From: Mesocentrotus franciscanus
Taxonomy: Eukaryota > Echinodermata > Echinoidea > Camarodonta > Strongylocentrotidae
Direction: 5' to 3'
Assembly: GCA_037976565.1 (NCBI GenBank)
Contig: CP137671.1
Coordinates: forward strand, 28,405,813-28,469,812
DNA: 64,000 bases
A program made the translations under genes and the position numbers. The notes beneath the pieces were generated by a model. That model searched no databases. It was not told where the DNA came from and saw only the letters and a program-made list of their open reading frames with translations. Of the stretch, positions 32,010 to 45,195 are shown one piece after another (positions within the stretch are counted from its first letter, which is position 1; each line of letters begins with the position of its first letter).

Positions 32010-34065
32010 CTACATCACTGTTGCCGTACATGTGGCCTGTGTGGTCATCAGTTGGTACAGGTGAGTAGAAGTGATCAAGTGGAGAGATATCGCTTTGACG
32101 AACGTCTCCTGTCGGATCAATTGGACCCTTACCACAGAGATGATCAAGTGCACGACGGGGATAGGTGAGCTTTGTTGGATGGATTGGGACAGTTTTCCCA
32201 CATTCCTGGTTTTCCAGGTCATGTCTGGTTGGGCATACATGGCTTCCAACTCTGCTACAGATCGTATGGTGCTTCTTATTACAGCATCCCCACTGGAGCT
32301 ATGTGCTTTGTCAGGTGAGGTTTCGATCTTGGTGACATCGAGACCTACTCCATCGTGGTCTTCGGATGATTTAAGTGGACATAGAAAGGTTGAAAGTATC
32401 GAAGATTTGTTTGTTTTCTGGGTAGAGTTTGTACCGCCTTTGATGTCAGCCACTGCGGAATACGCGCTGTCTATATCCGGTGTCATCGAGACTGGATGAT
32501 CGACAACTCGCTTTCCAACGCTTTCGTCATAGCACATATCTCCTGTACCCTGTCCTTGAACAAATTCGTCGACGATAGAAATGTTGCAAGTAGAAATGCT
32601 TTTTGCTGGGAAGGACTCTTCCATGTCACAAAGTACCCGAGGGGTTTGAGGGTTAGCACGATCTTCGTGACAGGACTTCATCGCCTCTCGATCCGAAAGG
32701 TTCGTGTCCATTGCTGGTGAGCGTTGATTAGAGACAGAACCATGGACATTGGTTTCGATGCTGGGCCGAGGCGGGTACGATAAGAAGGTTGTCATTTCAT
32801 GAGGTCTTGAACCAACAACGCCATCTTCCTCTGCAACTAAAGTCGTTAGAGCATCAGTTGAACTATGCTCTCTCACGAGATATTCATCTTTTCGTGACAA
32901 GTTGAGTAGCATAGTACGACAAAGATGATAGCAATGCTGAAAGCAAAAGACAGTGTGGCAACGGCTGCTACTGATATCAGCATCACATGAATGTTATCAA
33001 AGCTGGCCCATCTGTAGTTGCCCGTGGATCAAGTGATATATTCACTCTGAGGATTTCACATCGTAGTTCGTCAGTCGAATCTATAGGTTGTTTGCTCTTG
33101 CTGGATGATTTAGCTAAATATAAATTGTGGCTACCTTCGAACTCTGTTAAGTCTAAAATCCCAATCCTGTTGATCTTGGTCTTCGTTGAATCATTATTTT
33201 CAAGACATAGGAAATAAATGTTATTTACAATATTTTGGAGACTATACGGCAGTACCTTGGCATTACCATTGTTCCACCATGTAACTGAAGTGCTCTCACT
33301 AGTAACACAACAATTAATCTTTGTTTCCACACTTTCATTGTACTTTACCAGATGGCGTTGTGGTATGAGAAAATGACATGTGTTTCTTACATTGCTTCTT
33401 TCATGATAAACGACACAAACATAGTCAAAATCAACCAAAGATTCAATATCGATATAAACACTGAATTCGTGGGTCAGAATGAAATTGTCGTCGAGCATAC
33501 CGTCTGGAGTCCGATCTTCAAATAGCAAATGATTTCCGGCTAGGAACTCTGCATGTTCGTTGTTACTGACCTGTGCCCACTGACAGGACAGTTGAACCTT
33601 GCCTTTCTTTCTGTCCAGACGCGTGATGCAGGTGCTATTTTCAACAACGATCATATCAAGTATACATGCTGTACACCTGCTTTTCCCTCCCTCATAAAGA
33701 ACAATGGTGTGTTGTCCAGAATCTTCATCTTGCGCAGGTCTGATCAGTAATTCAAACGTGTAGTTTTTTTAACAATTCAGTCAACTGATAACGTGTACTG
33801 ATAGACGACTCGTTACTTGTATAGTGCAGGGAAATATTGCAGTTCATACTCAATGATGTATGCGGTGCCATCCACATAAGTGTTTGATTTTCCAGTAAGG
33901 GCCCTTTTAGATGAAATTCGACAGATACACATTGACCATTCACTACCTCGACTGATTCAAATTTGTATTTACACGGACTATTTTCAGAAGATGTCCGTCG
34001 GACAAACGTGTTTAGAAAGAAAGTAACAGTACCTTCCATTTGAGGAAACTTTGCCTACTCCACAT
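32010..34065 (-). pseudogene. R7: beta-type Ig-like receptor pseudogene
   Basis: The beta start (MWSRQSFLKWK) is at 34065, as in R9, but a 4-nt deletion near 34020 breaks the signal peptide; an internal ATG at 34039 reopens the frame. A T-run near 33768 has gained a base and shifts the frame in domain 1. Domain 2 onward is open from 33654 to 32983 (VQLSCQWAQV, NCCVTS, LRCEILRVN). The membrane helix (VMLISVAAVATLSFAFSIAI) lies in a different frame between two small indels near 32985 and 32908. The tail (32912-32010) has DSAYSAVADI, a canonical ITIM (SxYxxV), and AMYAQPDMTWKTRN, a diverged YAKP box. At the C-terminus HMYGNS is present but out of frame (about 32016-32034). At least five frame lesions are present. 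Confidence 0.8.
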
Positions 34066-35284
34066 TTTGGTATTTCACCTATCACTTTCGCCTGAACAAA
34101 TGTCTGGTTACAATCGAATCACCGTCAAATATCTAAGGATGGAGAGTGTTACAGGCAAACCCTGTTAACCTCTAGAGAAATAGATGATGAGTCAATGAAT
34201 ATTAAAGCTTGTAAAGGTTAACACGGTAGGGATGTTCCATTGTAAATGGAAGCACATTAAACTGGAATAATATAACAGATGAGCCCGATATTGATGCAAA
34301 AGAAAGTGGAATGCAAAAAATGGCGTCTGGTGGAAATCGCCTCGTTCTGTGCAATCGACCGCCCATTTTTGTTTTTACTATCAGAAGCACTTATCGATTT
34401 TCAAACTAGGCGGGGTTCCATTCACAATGGCACTAGGATGAAGGATGGCACACGCAACATATCTTACCATGAAACCGAAAGGTTTATATCACATTTATCC
34501 TTTTGTCCAGCCACAGACTTAGGAATTATACTTCACGACCTTTTTATCTTAGAAATGATTAATTGATTTAAATAAGAGAATCTCCGTGCTCATTAATTGT
34601 TCATGTTCATGATGAAGCATTGAATCACTATAATGTTCTTGAAACATCTATCAATTCTCTTTTCCATTTAGTATGATTGAAAACCAAGTGAAGTCCTCAC
34701 ATGATATCTTAATATATATGATAAATATAAGGATTATGCTTATATTGAATGAAACTCTGTGATTGTTATTTGTAACATATTTTTCTTTATTGATGTTTTT
34801 TTGGTATAACGCCTAAAAGGAAATTAAGTATCATGTATCAATAGAACAGACAGATACTCTCACAATACGTGAAAGTCAAAAACTAAACAAAACTAAAAAA
34901 TGTCTTGTGATCAAAAGACAATTACTTTTAATAATGAATCACAAAATCCCAAGGTAAGAGTCTTTAAACAATCACTAATGGTCATACAGTTTTTTTTAGG
35001 TATAGAAAGTAATAAACCACTTAATGTTTTATGGTGTGGATCTGTCGAGCCTCAGTGCAGTTTTCAAAGGGATCAAATCGAAACTATAACACCAAGAAAT
35101 GGCCATTTAAATAAGTCAGTGAGAAAGACGATGGGTCCTCGATATCACGAATATATTGTATAAAACTGTTTGTGTGATCCCCTCACTTCTTTTGTTTACG
35201 CTGTTTGTGTAATAGAAGGGTCTCGGATGCTATTTTCTCCAGAATTCTGATAATGCATACATCATGAATCAGGCCTCATCTGTA

Positions 35285-35445
35285 ATTTGTATTTATTTAT
35301 TTATTCATTTATGTACATGCATTTATCCAAATTTCCAAGGTAACATAAAATTACGGCACGGCAATTTATTTTATTTCATTTCATTTATTTCAGCACGGGG
35401 GCCTACATCAGCCCGAGGACTGTTCTTCCGTAGGGCCTTGCATAC
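35285..35445 (-). repeat. Retroposon 3'-end-like repeat, block II copy
   Basis: Same module as 2620-2775, with the TTTATT-rich tail, the AAAATTACGGCACGGCAAT word and the GC-rich foldback segment. Its presence at the same place in all three blocks shows that it predates the duplications. Confidence 0.5.
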
Positions 35446-36896
35446 ATTAAAACAAGAAAATTCATTATTAATAGTACATATACACAAAATAATAATAATG
35501 GATAACATATTTATAAGGACAAATATGGGGGTAATAAGGGGGAAAACATGATATATACTTCACTCATTAATAGCTCTTTCATTCCACGTACATATTTAGG
35601 TTACGTTTGAAAATCACATAATTATGATGATGCACCTTTGAGCTCTGACGAGATTGAGTTCCAACACTTAGGGCCATATTAAATGAACTCAAAACATGTT
35701 TCTAATTTCGGCAATGAAAAGTTGTATGTTAAGTTTTTGTATGTTATAGTTCGACCGCTTAAATTCAGATATATATCTGACAAGTGACTTGGACAACTAC
35801 GATTCGCGATCTTGTACATCATATAAAGGGTAGGCTTGTTTCTTTTTATGCCTTCTTTAAGTCAATTGTTACCATACCAACAATGTCATCATTATTCATA
35901 CAATCGAACCAATTTTCTGTAACAGTCAGAAGAGGGGTCCCTGTTGAATGATGAGGCCTATTTCTAGATTACGTCACGTCAGTAATACTATTTAATGATA
36001 AATAACCATATAAATGATTGAAAATAAGCTTCTCGAGTATTTGTTGCTAATACTGACATTATTGAGATGGTCTAGAATTTCCCATCTCGGATCTCTTACA
36101 ACTTTTGAACACAGGTAGTTTTCCCTGTTTGTATCGTTAGATTGGAAATATTCGTTAAGGGTTTCGAAAAAAACGTTAGCTATTGGTATTAACAGAAGTA
36201 AAGGAATATTGTCACTTCCTGATGTTTTCTTAGGGGGAAAATTTTGAAGTATAAACATTCGGTTAAATGAAGCCAATACATTACAAAAGCTAGTCAATGC
36301 TTTCCCCGTTCACTAGGCCTATACAGTAGTATATTTTATTCATTAATTTATTCATGTATTATGTATTTATTAATGTATTTATTCATTTATTCATTTATTC
36401 ATTTATCTATTTATTCATATGCATTATTACAATGTAAAAGGTAACATCGAATTACGGCACGACAATAAAGTATATACATGTAGATTCTGTAAATGAAGCA
36501 AATACATTATACAGATATATTGACTGCTGTGAGAGGCATGGCAGAATGCAACGTCCCCGAGAGTCAGTATAGACACAGCAATGCCTCGAATATTAAATCA
36601 GTCCATATACTTTTTATATACCGAATTCACAAAAAAGTCTATACAGAATTCTGGCCCAATCCTTTTCTTGAGTAAAGATTGGTTAAAACATCACAAAAAA
36701 TCTGAGAGACTGTCTGTTAATCTTTGCTGGAAAGTTGCCTGAATGTTACGATCATTCGGGAATCGCACACACTAAGCGACCAAATCGCACACGCCCTGTT
36801 TGGTATCCGCGCTCGCACAAAGAAACATTTTACCCGTAAACCAATGGGGATCTCGACGGCACAATTTATTTATGCGGCCCGTTTACCCTGGAACCA

Positions 36897-37025
36897 GGGC
36901 ATGTGGGCATCTTAAAAAAACTATTGACCGGTAGCCGGGCATGCGGGCATCTTTTAAAAAACTATTGACCGGTAGGCGGGCATGCAGGCATCTTCCAAAA
37001 CAATATGGACTGGTAGGTGGGCATG
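36897..37025. repeat. GC-rich 41-bp tandem repeat, block II copy
   Basis: GGGCATG or its variant recurs at 36897, 36937, 36978 and 37019. The array matches that at 4346-4470 in unit number and sequence. Confidence 0.7.
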
Positions 37026-38396
37026 GCTAAAATCACGACTCCAATATCGACCAATCAGATGACTAGATTTCTAAAGAGAGGTATATAACAAAAGCTTTTC
37101 AATGCTTGCCCCGGTCACTAGTCCTACACAATATAATACTCATATATTCATTTATTTATTTATTTATTTATTTATTCATTTATTTTATTTATTTATTTTT
37201 TATTTTTTTGTTAATTCATTTATTTTTTTTTTATTCATCTATTCATTTACCTGCATTATCAAAATATCCAAGGTTAAATAAAATTACGGCAAAGCAGTTA
37301 AAAATATACATTCAGTTAATCAAGCCAATAAATTACAAAAGCTAGTCAATGCTTGCCTTTTTCAGTAGGCCTACACAATATTATATTATGTTCATTTATT
37401 TATTAATCGATTTACTTTTGAACTTATATTTTAAAGAGTAGCCTTGTCAGTAAAAAGTTTGCTTTCCACAATGGTCCTGTTGGTCTAGGTTAAGTTATAT
37501 ACAATATGATTCAAGAATAAAATTACAGGAAAAAATGTTTGCAACGTTCTATATAATTATATGTACCAAATAATGATTTTTAGGCAAACTAGGAATAATA
37601 TATCAAAAATGAAGGCGAATTCAAAGACTTCCATTTAAAAACTACCCCCAAAAAAAAAAAAAAAAAATGTACATATATATATATATATATAAGGAAATAA
37701 ATAAGCAACAACAACAAAAAAGTTCTAACCATACGTTTTAGAAATAACATCATTACGAAAAAAATGAGTGATGTGGAGGGAAAAAAACGATTTGATTACA
37801 AAAAAAGCAATATATGTCATGATTTGATCATATTTCATCGTTCTGTCGATGATATTTATATATATGAGCTTTAAATTGGATTATGATAACAAATGATCTG
37901 TATACGAATAATCTGCAAACTACATGTAAATGGCTTAATATATTTTGAACGATAATACCTAATAATTTGATACAGATGATAACGACTAATAGTGAGAGGG
38001 GGGATTTTTGTGTATATGTCATAAATTACAGAGTACGTTTTATTTGAATATGAATGAAGGATTTGCGTTTTATATTATGGTTTTAAACCACTATACTGGA
38101 CATGGATTTCTTTCAAATAGTTTTCTTCAGTGGTGTCTCTTATTACACCACATTTTTAAATATTTTGAAAATAATACTTACTGTAGTTGGTAGTCAAACT
38201 TTTTCTTTGTCATTGATAATGATAAATTCATTGTCATTTTCACTCATAAGTCCAAGGAATCGTGTGTGTCTTTTAACTCGTTTATCCAGCGCTGTCCCGG
38301 TTTAATATCTTCAAGCTTATACATGTTTATTTACAAAATGCCTCATCATATTGTATTCACAGTACACAATAATTTAAAATCCACGAAAAATAAATA

Positions 38397-38458
38397 AATA
38401 GATACATGTTCAAACTCACTCTCCTCTCAGGAGAGCTGAGTTTGAACATGTATCTATT
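38397..38458. repeat. Perfect 22-bp-arm palindrome with inner hairpin
   Basis: The left arm 38397-38418 (AATAGATACATG...AACTCA) is the exact reverse complement of 38437-38458. The 18-bp centre contains a further CTCTCCT/AGGAGAG stem. At the paralogous place in block I (about 5839-5890) only the inner stem exists and the right side reads GAGTCTCAGACATTC, so the long right arm is new in block II. Confidence 0.85.
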
Positions 38459-38869
38459 CATTCTGAAATCACACATTAGTACATTATCTTTTTATCTATA
38501 TAATCATCATCATATATTACATTGGTAATTTATATTTTTTTTATATGTATGTTTTTTTTTATTATGAACGTTGTAGCCATGTGAAATAAAGTTCTCTGTA
38601 AGAATTTTTTAAATATTAAATTCCTCATATGCTACTACTTACAAATAATTACTTAGCCGGATTGATAACTATGAAACCTTTACAAAGATAATGTGTGACA
38701 ATGATTATTCTCTATTATTACAAGATTCATCAATTTCTGTTTTGTAGAATATTCCCCACGTTTTATTATACGCCAGTAATATCATTCGTGTCTACGAGTT
38801 TGCATAAAAACTATCAGCAATTATCCATTTATTTATGATACACGAATTCGTATGCAACGATGACATTGC

Positions 38870-39208
38870 GTTATTATTAATAATAATAATAATAATAATA
38901 ATACATTTATAGAGCGCAGAAACTATCCAACATTAAGTACATTTTCTACTGCGCTATATACAAGAGCTCCTGATATGCTTAGATTTACAGTTAATTGAAA
39001 AGATGTGCTTTCTGTTTTGATTTAAAGATATTTACAGATGGTGATCTCCTGATTTCTAATGGTAAGTTATTCCAGAGTTTTGGGGCTGCACAAGCAAATG
39101 CTCGATCACTTAGCGTTATTTTTGCTTTGATAGATGGGATCTGCAGCAACAAAGTATCTCGGGAACTGCGCAAGTTGCGATTGTGTTGATTAAGTTTGAA
39201 ATTATTGG
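38870..39208 (-). mobile_element. 5'-truncated LINE 3' fragment (block II copy)
   Basis: Paralogue of the insert at 6280-6620. The minus-strand frame 39173-38991 again ends a reverse-transcriptase ORF (PKLWNNLPLEIRRS, KAHLFN), and the plus strand has the AATAATAAT tail at 38880-38902. The insertion is absent from block III. Confidence 0.75.
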
Positions 39209-39288
39209 CTTTATTGAGTTATGAGGTGATTCAACTTGTTGAGGCAATGAGCCCATAAAACATTAAATGAAAGCTTTTTTGCACTTTC

Positions 39289-39294
39289 TTTATT
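39289..39294 (-). terminator. Putative polyadenylation signal of R8
   Basis: TTTATT on the plus strand gives AATAAA in the sense, about 175 nt downstream of the R8 stop. It is conserved in R10 and mutated in R2. Confidence 0.45.
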
Positions 39295-39468
39295 TTGCAT
39301 ACAGTTTACAGACGATATCACTATCGCATGACGCGTGGAAAGCAGCGCCATTCACTGACACCCTCTTGCTGGTGTTAGGCAAACGATGCCTTGTGTAAAA
39401 TGGGTTTAATTAATAAAACTCAATTGACATGATTAATCATGATTGGCAACATTGTTTAAGATATATGA

Positions 39469-41512
39469 CTACATGCCATCATTTTGAGCTCGGACTCTTT
39501 CCCAGAATTCTTCACCAGGTTGCCTCGGGTCATCATAATCCGACTTCAAGGACTTAGTTTTCTTAGTCTTTTGGCTCATGTCTGGTTTGGCGTAAAGGAG
39601 TTCCACCTCTGCTCTTTGACTAGGTATGATGTCTGTCAAAGAAAGTTGTGGCGATGTATTTAGAGCACCTGCTGAAGATGAGCACGCATTGCTTACCGAA
39701 TATGGGTCGAATAGGTCTTCCTGGTGGCAAGGTAGTAGGTTTGATACTTGATAATCTTTGGCGTTTGTATTTGCAGTACCACCTCCGACATTATCTAAAG
39801 AACAATACGTATTGTCTAGGCTAGGTGCACTTGGAACGACTACACTTGCAGTATGTTCATAATGATGGTCAACGCTTCTGTCACCTGAAGCAGAGTAATC
39901 AGTCGTTGATGGACACTCTCCTGCAGTAATAGCTTGCTCTTTGGCATTGTGCTTGGTATGGACATAGGGCCTGCACATCAAGTCCTGCCTTGCAGGAAGT
40001 ATCGGGACGCTCGTTTGACTTTCCGAACAGGAGCCTGAGGAGGGCACGGTTGCTCGATTCGGATCAGGCTCTTCCCTGTCCGATGTTTGGCGACAGGAGA
40101 CATCTCGACTTGGTCGAGAGACTCCAGATGACGCGGTCATTTCAACAGATTCAACAACGGTGTTACCAAAGTTGGTAGCTGAATTCATTCGGAAACTGAT
40201 GTATCTCTCGCTTCTATGGTCACATCGCTCTTTTCTTTGGATTTTGAGCAGGAATTTGCCGAAATGAACACCTATACTCAACGCAAAAGCAAAGCCTGTA
40301 ATCACAACATGGAAAATCAAGATATTTTGTGCACTTCCAATGCTCCTCTCATCTACATGTACATGTGTATCGTCACTGAAATCGATAACCTCATCCGGAC
40401 ATGCTGTAGTTGACGTCGCTGGTGTAATTGTAGCGGATAGAGAACGTCCTTTTGAAATATTATCCATGTAAACGGTAAGTATTTGACATTGAGAACCGTC
40501 GCTAGAATAGTTAAAAGCATTTGGGTCTCTAGATGCATTCGTTAAAACGGAAATGATATTAAGATTTTTCTGTATGTCAAAATTCAGATATCCCATGCTT
40601 CTTATTACAAGCATATTTGAGTCATCTCCCTCTTCACCGCAGAGAAAAATGAAAAAAAACTTGCAGAAATGCTTTCAGTAGAATTAAACCTCTTTAGGGA
40701 GCTGCCACCAACAATGAACCACGATGTATTACAGCATTTAAATGTTGCATTCTCGGATTTAGTTAAATTGCTCTGAACCAAATTGCCAGGTTCTGTACGA
40801 AACCAGCATGCTTTGGTCCCGTTTGTTTTACTATAAACAACTTCACACATGGTTGGCACAGTGCTTGCATCATTCAGTTATTCAGGACGAAGAAAAATGC
40901 TATATGTGTTGGTTATACTACATTGACCATCCAAATTCATCCCAGAAGTTTCATGTTCATACAATACGTGATCCCCTGCGACAAGTCTTGCTCGGTCCCC
41001 GTCATTCACCTGCAACCATTGACACGACATCTTTAATTTTTCACGTTTTATGTCAAAGAATGTTTCGCAAATAGGTTTTGTCTCTTCGATTGTTAAATTC
41101 AAATGGTAAATGAAACAAAGTTGTCGTCCACGTTCATACAAAGACATAGTGTGTTCCTAGTATCATTTTCGTCAGTAAGCATAATCGACATTTCATATAT
41201 ATTTCCTCCTTTTTGGTAGTAAGTCAAACTATAACGTCTATATTGTAAAGACATGTTGTTCACGATGGACATATTAAACGGAAGTTGACATTCTGAGTTT
41301 GAAAGATTCCACACAAGGTATTGGTGTGCTTCTAGGTCGTGTAAAGTAGAGTTGACATGGATGGTTTGCCCGTTGATTGCGAAAACAGTTTCTTCCTGTT
41401 CTTTGTTACACCAAAACATTTCATTACTTGAAAATGCCTGATGCAAATGTGCTTGTAAAATAAAAAGGCTTAACAATACCTTAACAGCCGGTGTAATCCG
41501 TTCAGGAAACAT
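39469..41512 (-). pseudogene. R8: alpha-type Ig-like receptor pseudogene
   Basis: The start is at 41512 (MFPERITPAVKVLLSLFIL). The signal peptide and domain 1 are open to the word ENDT, where a 1-nt loss near 41155 shifts the frame. Domain 2 (41147-40878) ends at a TAA in place of a lysine codon (40878-40880, word RPE*). The next part (40859-40640) is open with FKCCNTSWF. An A-run near 40650-40657 is 2 nt longer than in R2, shifting the frame just before CGEEGDDSN. The C-terminal 381 codons (40614-39469) are intact: membrane helix (ILIFHVVITGFAFALSIGVH), ESVEMT, PILPARQ, DNTYCSLDNV, LLYAKPDMSQKTKK and SDYDDP, ending NDGM. At least three lesions make it a pseudogene. Confidence 0.85.
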
Positions 41513-43985
41513 TTTGCCGTTGTAAAGTCCCAAATCTAACTTGAAAATGGACGTGGAAGATTTACGATTAAGTACAACATTTCTAAAAAAGGTAAGATAG
41601 CCTGTTATGATGAATGGATCTCGTGATACTAGTATTAGTCATCCTCTTGCTGCAAATAAATGTTACCTGTCAAAAAGGGCGGGGCCTGCTGAAATCAGGG
41701 AATATTTTTGTCTCTTTATTATATCTCCTCATCTCAAGTAGTGATCCGCTGAATGGTAATGCTAATCGAAATGATAATACCTAAACCAGTTTCGGTAATA
41801 ATTTACAAGATTTATAGGTAAACAATATTGAAAGAAAGATGATTAACGTAATATTTGTTTTCATATTTGAAAGTATAAAGGAAAGGAAAAAACAAAACAT
41901 AAAGAGACAGAGAAAAAAAGAGATGAAGTGGTGTCCGGCTATTACAGGTCAAGTGCCTAAACAATTTATAAAACCTCCAAGGGAAATTATTATCAATAAA
42001 AACTTGTGATCACCTTTCTCGAGTATGGAAATTAATTAATGTCTCACTCTTTCGTGTTAAGGCTAAGCGAAGTGCACTTTCTTATTGAATCGAACACACC
42101 CTCCAATGTCTTAACATGTTTAATGAATAATTCCATTAAACTTTTCTTTTCTTATACTTAATAAATAGGATAATTCGTGATGCTTTATCTGGAAATATCT
42201 GCGGATCCTTTTTGAACTTCCCCATTTCTTGGATATCAGTATTGGACGAATACCCTATAGTTGAAATCTCTCCTGACAAAAGGATAGCTCTTAAAATGCC
42301 CTCATAAACTAAATATGACGAGAGATAGCTGAAGAGTGATATTGGTACAAACATTTGTGTGTAGTCCCATATACCGATTTCCATGTGAAGTGCATGTGAC
42401 CTTTAGCAAAATTTAGTCAATTTCCTTTATTTTTGGTCTTTTCAAAACTTAACAGTACACACCAATTCCTTGTGTACATCATGAAGCTTTTATAATTGAT
42501 TCCAGACACTTTCATTCACAGTGTAGGCCTTAGCCTTGACTAGTAGTAAATTTTATCTTAGCAGGTAAGTGCTACTTTCTATCATGCAAACACGTATAGT
42601 CATGACTCCAATCCAAGGTATGTCTTAATGAAAATCAACTTCTTGCTTCGCTTCAGGCAAAGGAATTTCAACATAACACTTTTAATAAAATAACTAGTGT
42701 TATTTGGTGGTATGGCAAAGCAAAATCCCAGAGCCTTAACCCACAAAAAGGTCACTAGACAGCTATTAACTTTGAGGGCGACAAATTTAACGCAATGAAA
42801 AACATCAAATAACAGTATGTCCGTTGGTAAAAAATAGATTGTTGATCAACCAGTTTTTCGTTTCGAATGTACACCAGGATTCTGAACACTTATTTCTCTC
42901 AAGTAATTATGCACCCTCAATTCTTAATTTCATCCTATAGCCTTCATGGCATTATGTATTTGATCTTTTATTCATTGGTTGGATTATTGCAAAATATATT
43001 GCAGCTCAAGACTTGACATTACTTCGCTCATAAAGTAATGCATTGGTATTAGATCATATTGGTACCTTCTTGAAAAGAACATCAGTTAAAGACATCACTG
43101 AAGTTGATATACTTGCTTGCCGTATAAGAACACACAATATTTTCTTAATTATTGTGTAAAGTCACTGTTACCTGCTCGCCAACTTGGATCTTCTTCAAAC
43201 TGAACTTCTGTTATGAGGTAAAAGGTAAATATTGTTATCTGAAAGAAGCGATATGGCACATAAGGAAAAGAGAGAGAAAAACAGAGAGAGGGGGTTGGGT
43301 CTGGGTTGTCACAGTTCATGATAGAGGGAGAGTAAAAATCTGGTAGGAATAGTATGTTTTGTACATGGTTTGTAATAGTTGCAGGTACAAACCGTTTCGT
43401 CGTAATACGTAACAGTGTCTAAAATATGAGACTATGAATACTTCATTGTCTATAACTGCACTACATAGGCTTTGTGTTGCAGTTCATCTACAGTCTGAGA
43501 CTGATCAGTAATTCAGGCTAGGCTCGAAGCTTCATGAAATGTTGTGCAAGTGACAAAATAGAGTCTGTGCAGCGCAGACTAGCCGATGTCTATATTTAGT
43601 GTACAGCATATCAATAACATTTATGAGATTCTACATAAATGCTACCTGTAGATTGGGTATGTGCAAAAGATAATGATACATGTATTCTGCCACACATCGA
43701 AAACTAAAATTATAATGATTTAGTCGTAACTTGATCATTGATTTAACACGGTTGACCAAGTACGACTGTGAACCCCTAGCCCTTCCAGTGCCGTAGGAGG
43801 ATTAGTCTAGAATCTACATCTGATATAATGAGTAGCTATTGTTGGTCGACTTCCAAGTTCCAATGTATTTTCGATTTTTCTTAAATTTCTTGTTTGAATA
43901 TGTGTAACATATTGATAACCATAATACATGATTTGCAGTTTTGAAGTTTAGATACTATTCGATACCAAAGTGTGCATAATCAATG
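41513..43985. other. Upstream spacer of R8
   Basis: Collinear with 8903-10740 and 55671-57720. The alpha core promoter words are kept: TATTATATCT at 41717-41726 and GGGCGGGGCC at 41677-41686. The rest is AT-rich with a short GAGA-rich stretch near 43266-43292. No supported gene. Confidence 0.5.
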
Positions 43986-44107
43986 TAGCGGTTAGCAATT
44001 ATCCCGGTATAACGGCTGGCACAAGCATACTTTACAGTTACTTTTGATAGCAAATCAGCGCTCGTTATTTTCGTGCCTTGTTCCTTTTACTTTCCGTTTA
44101 TCGCACG

Positions 44108-44677
44108 ATCTGTCGCACGATCTTCAAATAGCAAATGATTTCCGGCTAGGAACTCTGCGTGTTCGTTGTTACTAACCTGTGTCCACTGACAAGACAGTTG
44201 AACCTTCCCTTTCTTTCTGTCCAGACGCGTGATGCAGGTGCTATTACTGGTTTCAACAACGTTCAAATCAAGTATAAGTGCTGTACACCTGCTTTTTGCT
44301 CCCTCGTTTATAACGATGAAGTGTTGTCAAGAATCTTCATATTGGGCATGTCTAATCAGTACTTCAAACCGGTAGTTTTGGAACGATTCAGTCAACTTAT
44401 AACGTGTACTGATAGACGACTCGTGACTTGTACATTGCAGAGAGCTGTTGCAGTTCAAACTCCATGATGTATGCGGTGTTACCCACCTAAGTGTTTGGTT
44501 TTCCAGTAAGGGCCCTTTCAAATGAAAGCCGACAGATACATCTTGACCATTCAGTACCTCGACTGATTCAAATTTGTATCCACACGTACTATTTTCAGAC
44601 GATTGACGGACAAACGTGTTTAGAATGAAAGAAAGTAACAGTATCTTCCATTTAAGGAAACTTTGCCTACTCCACAT
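44108..44677 (-). pseudogene. R9: truncated beta-type receptor fragment
   Basis: The start is at 44677 and gives the clearest beta signal peptide (MWSRQSFLKWKILLLSFIL), followed by domain 1 (TCGYKFESVEV, LRWVTPHTSW). In the word EDSG the glycine codon is TGA (44327-44329). Beyond it, in the same frame, the domain 1/2 border and CQWTQV remain recognisable up to about 44108. There the gene is cut and joined to unrelated sequence that begins with a 12-bp tandem word (TCGCACGATCTG). All later domains, the helix and the tail are missing. The junction is the block II/III boundary. Confidence 0.85.
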
Positions 44678-45132
44678 CCTGGTCTTTCGCTTATAACTTT
44701 CGTCTGAACGATTGCCCGGTCACAATCGAATCACCGTCAAATATTTAAGGATAGAGAGTGTTAGATGCAAACTCTGTTAAACTCTAGAGAAATAGATGAT
44801 GAGTAAATGGAGTATTAAAGCTTGAAAAGGTTAACACGGTAGGGACGCTTTATCGAGATCGAGAAAACAGTAAACTAGAATAATATAACAAATGAGCCCG
44901 ATATCGATGCAAACGGAAGTGGAATGCAAAAAAAATGGCGTCTGGTGGAAATCGCCTCGCTGTGTGCAATCGATCCGCCCATATTTTGTTTATCATAAGC
45001 ACTTATTAATTTTCAAACTAGGCGGAGTTTGATTCACAATGTGAGAACCGATCACTTTCCTTTTGTTGGATTGAAATTACAAGTGTATGGCACTAGAAAA
45101 AAGATGGCACAAGCAACATATCTGGCTCGGTG

Positions 45133-45195
45133 TAAAAATGTCAGAGGTAAAAATGTCAGAGGTAAAAATATCAGAGGTAAAAATGTCAGAGGTAA
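45133..45195 (+). repeat. 15-bp tandem array, left end of the foldback element
   Basis: ATGTCAG-type words start at 45138, 45153, 45168 (ATATCAG) and 45183, a period of exactly 15 bp. Confidence 0.9.

Larger units (their letters stand above)
34066..38870. other. Intergenic spacer of block II
   Basis: Collinear with 1500-6280. It contains retroposon tails (35285-35445, 36325-36470, 37140-37290), the GC-rich 41-bp repeat (36897-37020), an AT run (37672-37692), a dispersed-repeat copy (37980-38150) and a perfect palindrome (38397-38458). It lacks about 260 bp present in block I around 1950-2205. No supported gene. Confidence 0.55.
31930..43985. repeat. Segmental duplication block II
   Basis: Collinear with block I: beta receptor R7, spacer, LINE fragment, alpha receptor R8, spacer. 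The match to block I ends in the words GTGTGCATAATCAATGTA (about 43969-43986; block I about 10719-10736). After a 110-bp stretch of other sequence the next beta fragment (block III) begins. Blocks I and II share the LINE fragment and the GC-rich 41-bp repeat, which block III lacks. Confidence 0.85.
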
